This document shows, piece by piece, positions 6,421 through 11,308 of a stretch of 11,308 nucleotides of DNA. The notes beneath the pieces were generated by a model. That model saw nothing but the letters and a program-made list of their open reading frames with translations, was not told where the DNA came from and made no database searches. The stretch spans positions 1 to 11,308 of the forward strand of contig DASWTW010000269.1 of the NCBI GenBank assembly GCA_036401895.1. Reading direction: 5' to 3'. Position 1 is the first letter of the stretch; each line of letters begins with the position of its first letter. The DNA is from LB3-1 sp036401895 (GTDB lineage: Bacteria; Chloroflexota; Chloroflexia; Chloroflexales; Kallotenuaceae). The position numbers and the translations under genes were made by a program.

Positions 6421-6795
6421 TCAATCCACAAAGAGGCAGAACGGATGACCGACCGGATCGAGCATGACCCGAACGTTGTCCTGCGGCTGGAAGTCGGCGA
6501 TTCGCGCGCCGGCTTGCACCGCCCACTCCACCGCTGCGTCGAGATCTTCGACGTGGATGTCCAGATGCAGCAGCATCAGCTGTGAGCCCGGCACCGAAGG
6601 CCAGGTCGGGGAGACGAAGTTCGGCTCCGTCTGGAACGATAGCCCTGTTCCACCGTCGGGCGGCGTGATCGTCACCCAGCTGGTATCGTTCATTGTTCGC
6701 TTCCAGCCGAGCAGCCGCTCATAGAAGCTCGCCAGCGCCGGCGCGTCCGGCGCGTCGAGTACCGTCGCGGAAAACTGCATACGTGGTTGTGTCAT
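6421..6795 (-). CDS. VOC-family (glyoxalase/bleomycin-resistance/dioxygenase fold) protein
   Basis: A 124-residue protein with two beta-alpha-beta-beta-beta halves of the vicinal oxygen chelate fold. The N-terminal half is FSATVLDAPDAPALASFYERLLGW (8-31), the standard opening. The C-terminal half is HLDIHVEDLDAAVEWAVQAGA (77-97) ending VMLDPVGHPFCLFV (110-123), which is the common ending of the Glyoxalase_6-like group. The His77 site is present, but the full set of four metal ligands of true glyoxalase I is not obvious, so a binding or sequestration role is as likely as catalysis. GGGAG lies seven bases before ATG 6795. The gene follows the secreted-protein gene on the same strand by 187 bases, beyond a hairpin, and is probably transcribed separately. 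The ligand is unknown. Confidence 0.92.
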   Translation of the reverse strand: MTQPRMQFSATVLDAPDAPALASFYERLLGWKRTMNDTSWVTITPPDGGTGLSFQTEPNFVSPTWPSVPGSQLMLLHLDIHVEDLDAAVEWAVQAGARIADFQPQDNVRVMLDPVGHPFCLFVD

Positions 6796-6930
6796 GTAAA
6801 CGCTCCCGATGTGTCACTACGCGACAATTCCTTTAGAGATGGCAGACACACAGCCATCCATTCCGGATCTGGCAGCCAGCAAGATCTGCTCCCGCACAAA
6901 CGTGCGCGCTCTGGCCGGCCATACAGCACA

Positions 6931-6955
6931 ACGCCGAGGATCGCGTCCCCGGCGT
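6931..6955 (-). terminator. Hairpin terminator candidate after the secreted-protein gene
   Basis: On the minus strand ACGCCGGGGA pairs with TCCTCGGCGT (ten pairs with one G-U, loop of five). On the plus strand the same position is an A-C mismatch, so the structure favours minus-strand RNA. It begins 27 bases after the TAA at 6983. Only a T-containing but not T-rich stretch follows. Confidence 0.5.
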
Positions 6956-6982
6956 CATGTCTGCGCTTCAGTTCGATTGATG

Positions 6983-7456
6983 TTAGCGGCTTTGGCGAAG
7001 CCGGATGTTCAGCGTTTCCTGCTCCGAGTCGCAGCCTGGGAAGGGATACGGCCCGGGGTAGGGCGAGCCGGCACAGCCGTAGGCTGAGAGATCGATCCGC
7101 GCCTGGCCTGACCCAAAGCGGCCTTCCCTGCCGTAAACCACGGCGGTAAAGGTGGAGCCCTGCGGGCCGGGACATGTTCCTGTCAGGTAGGTGGAGCCCG
7201 TGATCGCGTTGGTGCGGCCCACGTACTGAGTGACACCCAGCGACAGCGAGTACGACGCCGCCTGAGTGCAGGTCACAGTTCCAGAGATCGTGACCTGGCC
7301 GGTCTGGTTGTTGACGGTCGCATCCGTGATCGTAACGTCGAGCGTGAAGGGTTCCTGGGCGACGGTTGGGGAAGCGGCGAGGGCGACGGCGAGGACGAGC
7401 AATCCCATGAGCAGGACGACACCCTGGAACAGGCGCTGCTGATACAGCTCAGCCAT
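6983..7456 (-). CDS. Small secreted protein with one beta-sandwich-like domain and four cysteines
   Basis: A 157-residue protein with a clear signal peptide: MAELYQQR, a hydrophobic core at about 11-28 (VVLLMGLLVLAVALAA), and a probable cut after SPTVA (residue 33). The mature part starts FTLDVTITDATVNNQTGQVTISGTVTC and reads as alternating beta strands, like bacterial immunoglobulin-like domains. The four cysteines at 63, 95, 128 and 142 could form two disulphides outside the cytoplasm. Near the end is a Pro/Tyr/Gly-rich patch (SPYPGPYPFPGC). The TVSGTVTC-like segment recalls DUF6299-type proteins of other bacteria, but I am not sure of that family. GGAGG lies six bases before ATG 7456. An in-frame GTG at 7597 and ATG at 7474 would add an implausible extension before the signal peptide. 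No function is known. Confidence 0.8.
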   Translation of the reverse strand: MAELYQQRLFQGVVLLMGLLVLAVALAASPTVAQEPFTLDVTITDATVNNQTGQVTISGTVTCTQAASYSLSLGVTQYVGRTNAITGSTYLTGTCPGPQGSTFTAVVYGREGRFGSGQARIDLSAYGCAGSPYPGPYPFPGCDSEQETLNIRLRQSR

Positions 7457-7717
7457 TGGGAACCTCCGTACCATAGGGCCTGGCAGCGCGCTGCATCCGA
7501 TGTCGTGGATCGGAATGCCGGCAAAAAACCAGGCGAGGGAGCCGACAGTTAGAGGAGATTGGGCAGATCGTGCACCTCCTTCTCTGAGCGGACACACGTG
7601 TCCTTATGGGCTAGCTACCGGCACCGGGGATAGCTTTCATTCTACAAAATATGTCGAGCAGATCCTATTTCAAGCAGATGGTATCGTCCTGACGTCTGGC
7701 TGCTGAGTGTGGTTGGG
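7457..7717 (-). promoter_or_regulatory. Promoter and long leader of the secreted-protein gene
   Basis: On the minus strand TTGAAA (7673-7668) is followed after 16 bases by TATTTT (7651-7646), a moderate promoter whose start near 7639 would give a leader of about 180 bases. The leader holds a dyad GGACAC-AC-GTGTCC (7590-7603) and an AGGAGG at 7580-7575 with no good start codon behind it, in addition to the true GGAGG next to ATG 7456. No gene is seen in this stretch. Confidence 0.4.
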
Positions 7718-8689
7718 TCAGGCTTTCTGCTCACGGGCACGGCGAATGAGCTCTGCCTCACGCTCGGGCGCGAGGGCCAGCGGGAGATCTTGTCCCTGGA
7801 GCCACTCGCGCACAGCCTGAGCAGTGTCTGCGGGGTCGGTCAGCGTCAGCCCGGCCGCCTGCGCGCGCTCATTGCTCACATCCATCAGGCTGCTCCGCTC
7901 GCCATGCTCGGGCCGAAAGAGCGGCAGATCGACGAAGGTCAGGCCGGCCGACTGGAGAATCTCGGCCGGAACCCAGACCAGATTCTGCGCGCCCAGGACA
8001 CGCAGAAACTCCGCCCAAGTGAGCCGTGGCCCCGACATGTTGAAGACGCCGCCGATGTCGTTCTCGATCACTGTCTGCGTGAAGCGCGCCAGATCACGCA
8101 CGTCGATCACCTGCACGTGATCCGAGCCGTCGCCGGGCGCGAGCATCTCGTCGCCCTGCATGGCGCGCTGGAGCCAGTAGGTGTAGCGACCGCTCGGGTC
8201 ATACGGCCCGACGACAATCTGTGGCCGCAGGATTGTCGACCGCTCGGCATAGATCTCCTGGACAATGTTTTCACAGGTTACCTTGAGCCGGCCGTAGGTC
8301 TCGCCGTTGACATCGGTCACATCCTCGTCGGCCGGCTGCATGCGGGGATGCGTCTCGTACACCGGGCGATCTTGCGGATCGCCGTAGGCGCTGACGGCGC
8401 TGATGTACACATAGCGTCGTACGCTCGCGGAGAGCAGCTCGGCGCTGGGCCGAACCTGCTGCGCCGTGTAGCCGCTCACATCCACGCACACGTCCCACGC
8501 TCGACCCATCAAAGCTGCCAGGCCAGCAGCGCCCTCGTCGCGATCGCCGCGCAGTCGCTCAACCTGTGCCGGCAGCTCGTCCGGCGACTTGCCGCGCGTC
8601 AGGATGGTGACGTGATGTCCCGCCGTCAGCAACGTTTCTACAATGTGCCGCCCGATGAACTGCGTCCCGCCGAGAATGAGTATGTTCAT
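7718..8689 (-). CDS. NAD-dependent epimerase/dehydratase (extended SDR)
   Basis: A 323-residue extended short-chain dehydrogenase/reductase. The N-terminal nucleotide-binding motif is MNILILGGTQFIGRHIVE (GGxxFIG, residues 7-13). The TRGKSPDE segment (about 31-38) after the second strand includes an Arg that may bear on NADP choice. YISAVSAYG (95-103) supplies the active-site Ser (97 or 100). The catalytic pair is Tyr132 and Lys136 in ETYGRLKVTCE, followed by STILRPQIVVGPYD and HVQVIDVRDLA, the family's usual substrate-pocket strands. Relatives act on nucleotide sugars, but this group, which resembles the CSP41-like branch, has mostly unknown substrates. AGGA lies seven bases before ATG 8689. 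It follows the nitrilase gene across the 8700-8782 repeat tract and is probably the end of the 10146-7718 run. Confidence 0.93.
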   Translation of the reverse strand: MNILILGGTQFIGRHIVETLLTAGHHVTILTRGKSPDELPAQVERLRGDRDEGAAGLAALMGRAWDVCVDVSGYTAQQVRPSAELLSASVRRYVYISAVSAYGDPQDRPVYETHPRMQPADEDVTDVNGETYGRLKVTCENIVQEIYAERSTILRPQIVVGPYDPSGRYTYWLQRAMQGDEMLAPGDGSDHVQVIDVRDLARFTQTVIENDIGGVFNMSGPRLTWAEFLRVLGAQNLVWVPAEILQSAGLTFVDLPLFRPEHGERSSLMDVSNERAQAAGLTLTDPADTAQAVREWLQGQDLPLALAPEREAELIRRAREQKA

Positions 8690-8711
8690 GCTTAAATCCT
8701 ATGTCTGCAAA

Positions 8712-8782
8712 GAACAAAAGATCAAACGAACAAAAGAACAAAAAGTAGCCAACAAAATTTGTTCCCTTGTTCCCTTGTTCGT
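8712..8782. repeat. Opposed tracts of an 8-bp repeat (GAACAA core)
   Basis: On the plus strand GAACAAAA recurs every eight bases from 8712, 8720 (variant GATCAAAC), 8728 and 8736. Then TTGTTC, the reverse complement of the core, recurs every eight bases at 8759, 8767 and 8775 with CC between. The two tracts can pair through their six-base cores with two-base bulges. Inside them AACAAA-A-TTTGTT (8751-8763) is a further inverted repeat. The tract ends next to the nitrilase stop codon (8783-8785) and is far more A/T-rich than its surroundings. Confidence 0.85.
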
Positions 8783-9577
8783 CTACGCCTCCCGATACCG
8801 CTCAGGCGCATAGCGCATGGCGAGCAGCCCTGAAGCCGCCGCGACGTCGATCTTCTGCACCAGCACGCCTTCCTGGCCATAGGGCAGATACGCCTGGCAC
8901 TCACCCGACGGAGCGATCAGGCAGGTCGCCGACTCCTGGTAGCGCAGCGCATAGTTGGTGCTGGCAAAGTAGATCGTGTTCTCACGGCTGCGCATCAGCA
9001 TCGCCTGCTCGTAGTACGGCCCGCCGGCTGCGCCCCACTGCGTCGGAGTAACACCGGTCTGATCGCTGCCCGTGTGATGCGGATGAAACACGATTTTGGC
9101 GCCACGCATTGCCGCCCAGCGCACCGTCTCGGGATAGCGCCAGCCTTCATGGCAGATCGCAACCCCAAACTTCACGCCGCCAATCTCGAAGAGCTGCCGG
9201 GTATGGCCGGGAACATAAAACGGATCTTCGCTCGGCGCGAGCTGGTTCTTGGTCTGGTAGCCCTGGATCTGGCCCTGCGCGTCGACAACCACCGCGACAT
9301 TCTCGCGGCCCGCCTCGGTGAGTCGCTCCATCCCGAGGATCGTAGCGATCGCATATGTCCGCGACCACTGCGTCACAGCCTGGAGCACGCGCCGCTGATC
9401 CGCCCGATCAAAGGGCAGCACCGCAAAATCCTGTCCGCGCAGACCTGGAAGATACGCCTCTGGGAAACACACGATCTCCGCGCCCTGCTCCGAAGCCTCC
9501 GACAACAGCCGCTCAATCGTGCTCAGCCCCATATCCAGCGTTGTCGCGATCCGAGGCGATGCCAGGGCGATGATCAT
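8783..9577 (-). CDS. Carbon-nitrogen hydrolase (nitrilase superfamily)
   Basis: A 264-residue single-domain amidohydrolase that cleaves amide, carbamyl or nitrile C-N bonds through a Cys-Glu-Lys triad. The triad is intact: Glu40 in CFPEAYL, Lys110 in YQTKNQLAPSEDPFY and Cys142 in VAICHEGWRYPE; the second conserved Glu is Glu117. HPHHTGSD (about 164-171) and RSRENTIYFASTNYA (about 196-210) are the usual later segments. The length is that of the short amidase branches (such as omega-amidase, carbamoylputrescine amidase and beta-ureidopropionase relatives); true nitrilases are longer and usually have CWEN at the nucleophile, so an amidase is more likely. The substrate is unknown. GGAGG lies six bases before ATG 9577. 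It follows the SRPBCC gene by 86 bases. The end abuts the 8-bp repeat tract. Confidence 0.94.
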   Translation of the reverse strand: MIIALASPRIATTLDMGLSTIERLLSEASEQGAEIVCFPEAYLPGLRGQDFAVLPFDRADQRRVLQAVTQWSRTYAIATILGMERLTEAGRENVAVVVDAQGQIQGYQTKNQLAPSEDPFYVPGHTRQLFEIGGVKFGVAICHEGWRYPETVRWAAMRGAKIVFHPHHTGSDQTGVTPTQWGAAGGPYYEQAMLMRSRENTIYFASTNYALRYQESATCLIAPSGECQAYLPYGQEGVLVQKIDVAAASGLLAMRYAPERYREA

Positions 9578-9663
9578 GAGCTACCTCCAGCTTTTAGGGA
9601 TGCCGTGCCCGTGCAGCACCTGGGCGTGGGCGCTGCTCCGAGGTGCAACCAGGCGCAATCACA

Positions 9664-10146
9664 TTAGTGGGCTTCGAGTCCTGCCGGATACCGATCCCCT
9701 ACCAGGTTGAGGCGGATATTATGCTCAAGCAGCGCCTTCATCCCGGCCAGCATCAGCGAGAACCCTTGCGTCGAGTCGGTCACCTGCTGAACAAGCTCGT
9801 CCCCTGTGCCCGTAAACCCGGCTTCTGTGACGGTGACGAAAGTTGTCCCATCGGCCTGTGACGCCAGCAGCCACTCGACCGTCGTCATGCCGCTATATCC
9901 CGGCCACTCAATGGCAATGCGGGTATGGGGCTCAATCGCGATCGCCGTGACCGACGCCGAGGCATTGTACATTTCCCACTCCCATGTCACCGATTCGCCA
10001 ACCTCAAGCCGTCCGCTACTCTTGGTAAACCAGAATTGGGTCGTGATGTCCGGGTTGACGATGGCTTCGAATACCTCGGCGGCGGGCTTACGAATCAGCA
10101 TTCCGGTCTTTGTCGCCGGTACCTGGGTCAGGCGTAGCTCGTCCAT
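9664..10146 (-). CDS. SRPBCC-superfamily protein (AHSA1/START-like)
   Basis: A 160-residue protein of the helix-grip SRPBCC fold, the superfamily of AHSA1-type, polyketide cyclase-like and lipid or hydrophobic ligand-binding proteins. The visible pattern is MLIRKPAAEVFEAIVNPDITTQFWFTKSSGRLEVGESVTWEWEMY (start of strand 1, helices, and the WEW strands), then VEWLLASQADGTTFVTVTEAGFTGTGDE and a long C-terminal helix STQGFSLMLAGMKALLEHN. It has no signal peptide. Ligand and role are not evident; members of this branch are often found beside regulators or catabolic genes. The start at 10146 was chosen because GAGGAG lies five bases before it; an in-frame ATG at 10185 has no such site. It heads the minus-strand run that includes the nitrilase and epimerase genes. 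Confidence 0.92.
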   Translation of the reverse strand: MDELRLTQVPATKTGMLIRKPAAEVFEAIVNPDITTQFWFTKSSGRLEVGESVTWEWEMYNASASVTAIAIEPHTRIAIEWPGYSGMTTVEWLLASQADGTTFVTVTEAGFTGTGDELVQQVTDSTQGFSLMLAGMKALLEHNIRLNLVGDRYPAGLEAH

Positions 10147-10175
10147 ATTCGCTCCTCTGTGCAGATGCTGTCGCG

Positions 10176-10205
10176 ATACTAGCACATACGTACGAAGCTA
10201 ATCAA
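10176..10205 (-). promoter_or_regulatory. Promoter candidate for the SRPBCC gene
   Basis: On the minus strand TTGATT (10205-10200) is followed after 18 bases by TAGTAT (10181-10176); each matches four of six consensus bases. Transcription would start near 10169 and give a leader of about 23 bases before ATG 10146. The spacing is acceptable and the position is right, so it is a fair candidate. Confidence 0.4.
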
Positions 10206-10215
10206 GCGCCGCCTG

Positions 10216-10231
10216 GCCGTAGCGCTACGGC
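10216..10231. repeat. Perfect 16-bp palindrome
   Basis: GCCGTAGCGCTACGGC reads the same on both strands. It lies 10 bases upstream of the -35 of the SRPBCC promoter candidate, in the gap between two divergent genes, so it may be a regulator site or a remnant of a small repeat family. The rest of 10232-10320 shows only a weak CGAGC-N5-GCTCG dyad (10251-10265). Confidence 0.6.
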
Positions 10232-10325
10232 TACTGCTCCCTGGTTTACCCGAGCGCCTGGCTCGTTGCGCAATCCTATCATATTTCTATCAGTGGCACA
10301 TTTCCAACGAAACACCGCGATCACC

Positions 10326-10355
10326 TTGACGAACCAGTCGGCTTTCATTTATACT
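10326..10355 (+). promoter_or_regulatory. Sigma-70-type promoter candidate for the GH32 gene
   Basis: TTGACG (10326-10331, five of six matches) is followed after 18 bases by TATACT (10350-10355, five of six). The start would be near 10362, about 160 bases upstream of the GTG at 10522. It is the best promoter in the window. Confidence 0.6.
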
Positions 10356-10369
10356 AATGCCCATTAGTA
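10352..10369. promoter_or_regulatory. 18-bp inverted repeat overlapping the GH32 promoter, probable operator
   Basis: TACTAATG and CATTAGTA are perfect eight-base arms around CC. The repeat covers part of the -10 hexamer and the expected start site, the usual place for a repressor such as a LacI- or TetR-family protein. No regulator gene lies in the window. Confidence 0.65.
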
Positions 10370-10521
10370 AACCGTTTTATTGCAGATATTGAGATAAAAC
10401 AGCCAGCCTCGATCGCTCGTCCTTGATCTCCTGCTCTATGGTAGAGCGTGCCGGTAGCGTTTGGTTTCCTGAAGCGACATCCGTGTCGCAAGCAATTTTT
10501 GTTGAAAAAGGATGTAAATTC

Positions 10522-11308
10522 GTGGTCACGACGTTTCCTGCTCCTACGTCTGCTGACAAGCCATTCACGGCAGAAGTAGCCAGCGATGCCGACCTGCGCC
10601 CGCTCTTTCACTTCACGCCGCAGAGCAACTGGATCAACGACCCGAATGGACTCGTGTATTACGCGGGTGAGTATCACCTGTTCTACCAGTATCACCCCTA
10701 CAGCCTGGTGTGGGGGCCAATGTACTGGGGGCACGCAGTCAGCCGAGACCTGGTGAGCTGGGAGCATCTGCCGACCGCGCTTGCTCCTGACGAGCTGGGC
10801 ATGATCTTTTCGGGCAGCGCGGTGATCGACTGGCAGAACAGCGCAGGTTTTGGCCCGGCGGCGATGGTAGCGATGTTTACTCAGTTCGACGACGGGCGAC
10901 AGGTACAAAGCCTGGCCTTTAGCACCGATCGTGGTCGGAGCTGGATCAAATACGCCGGCAATCCGGTGATCGCTCAGCCGCCAGAGCAAAAGGATTTTCG
11001 CGATCCCAAAGTGTTCTGGCACGGCGACCAGAGCGACGGCCACTGGGTGATGCTGCTTGCGGTCGGCCAGGAAATCTGGTTCTACACCTCGCCCGATCTC
11101 AAAACCTGGGCCAAGAGCGGCGACTTCGGCGCGGGCTTTGGCGCGAACGGCGGCGTGTGGGAAACGCCCGATCTTTTCCCGCTGCCCGTCGACAACAACC
11201 CCGACGACCCGCGCTGGGTGCTGATCGTTTCGGTGCAGGACCAGGCGCCGGCCGGCGGCAGCGGCGTGCAGTATTTTGTGGGCGACTTCGACGGCCAAAC
11301 CTTCATCC
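10522..11308 (+). CDS. Glycoside hydrolase family 32 (fructan/sucrose hydrolase), N-terminal part
   Basis: The frame is open from GTG 10522 to the window end (262 codons); the C-terminal part of the five-bladed propeller and any beta-sandwich are outside. GH32 enzymes cleave fructosyl bonds in sucrose, levan or inulin. Motifs: WINDPNG (37-43) with the nucleophile Asp40, WGHAVSRDLVSWEHLP soon after, FRDP (159-162) with the transition-state Asp161, and WETPDLF (213-219) with the acid/base Glu214. In most family members this last motif reads WECPDLF; Thr215 replaces the Cys. No signal peptide is seen. I chose GTG 10522 because AAAGGA lies nine bases upstream; an in-frame ATG at 10438 (adding 28 residues) has no ribosome binding site. 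The promoter and operator at 10326-10369 should control it. Invertase, levanase or inulinase cannot be decided. Confidence 0.93.
   Translation, partial: MVTTFPAPTSADKPFTAEVASDADLRPLFHFTPQSNWINDPNGLVYYAGEYHLFYQYHPYSLVWGPMYWGHAVSRDLVSWEHLPTALAPDELGMIFSGSAVIDWQNSAGFGPAAMVAMFTQFDDGRQVQSLAFSTDRGRSWIKYAGNPVIAQPPEQKDFRDPKVFWHGDQSDGHWVMLLAVGQEIWFYTSPDLKTWAKSGDFGAGFGANGGVWETPDLFPLPVDNNPDDPRWVLIVSVQDQAPAGGSGVQYFVGDFDGQTFI

Noticed and set aside
7709..8695. Long plus-strand frame opposite the epimerase gene
   Set aside because: The minus-strand protein has the full SDR motifs; the plus frame has no motif and no good ribosome binding site.
8712..8782. Possible CRISPR array
   Set aside because: The unit is 8 bases with no unique spacers and half of the copies are inverted, unlike any CRISPR array.
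10438..10521. ATG at 10438 as start of the GH32 protein
   Set aside because: It has no ribosome binding site, and the added residues show no signal peptide; GTG 10522 has AAAGGA at a workable distance.
10354..11298. Minus-strand frame of 314 codons opposite the GH32 gene
   Set aside because: The plus-strand frame carries all three GH32 active-site motifs; the minus frame would also run through the GH32 promoter.
1..11308. Defence system, prophage, insertion sequence or biosynthetic gene cluster
   Set aside because: No nuclease, helicase, transposase, integrase, synthase or transporter gene is present; all but two coding genes match common enzyme or fold families.

Overview
This 11.3 kb window looks like ordinary bacterial chromosome of fairly high GC. 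Genes are short, well spaced and mostly preceded by clear GGAGG-type ribosome binding sites. Gene content (many small stand-alone enzymes of the GNAT, VOC, DinB, SRPBCC, FMN-reductase, SDR and nitrilase families), a strong excess of GATC, and A-rich GAACAA repeats between genes would fit a member of the Chloroflexota. That assignment is an impression from style, not a proven placement. No rRNA, tRNA, CRISPR array, transposase, integrase or phage gene was seen.

Layout. Positions 3805 down to 1 (minus strand) hold six tightly packed genes: alpha/beta hydrolase, SAM-dependent methyltransferase, cytidine/deoxycytidylate-type deaminase, YjaB-like acetyltransferase, an unrecognised 121-residue protein, and an FAD-dependent amino acid oxidase-like protein cut by the window edge. 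Spacings are 64, -4, 22, 45 and 14 bases, so this is probably one operon. A divergent intergenic region (3806-3996) carries promoter candidates for both directions. Positions 3997-5542 (plus) hold a DinB-like protein and a D-2-hydroxyacid dehydrogenase 10 bases apart. A 227-base gap with repeated GGCTTGAT octamers precedes an NADPH-dependent FMN reductase (5770-6339, plus). This gene faces a VOC-family protein (6795-6421, minus) across a strong hairpin.

Positions 7456-6983 (minus) encode a small secreted four-cysteine protein with its own long leader and a downstream hairpin. Upstream of it a second minus-strand run, 10146 down to 7718, encodes an SRPBCC/AHSA1-like protein, a nitrilase-superfamily amidohydrolase and an NAD-dependent epimerase. 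A tract of 8-bp repeats in opposite orientations lies between the last two.

The right end (from 10522, plus) is the N-terminal part of a glycoside hydrolase family 32 enzyme (levanase/invertase type), cut by the window edge. Its promoter candidate (TTGACG-18-TATACT) is overlapped by an 18-bp inverted repeat, which looks like a repressor operator. The enzymes suggest detoxification, tailoring and carbohydrate scavenging. I found no convincing evidence of a wholly new multi-gene system. The most notable points are the GH32 operator, the opposed 8-bp repeat tract, the Glu-to-Asp change in the deaminase active site, and the unrecognised protein inside the six-gene operon.
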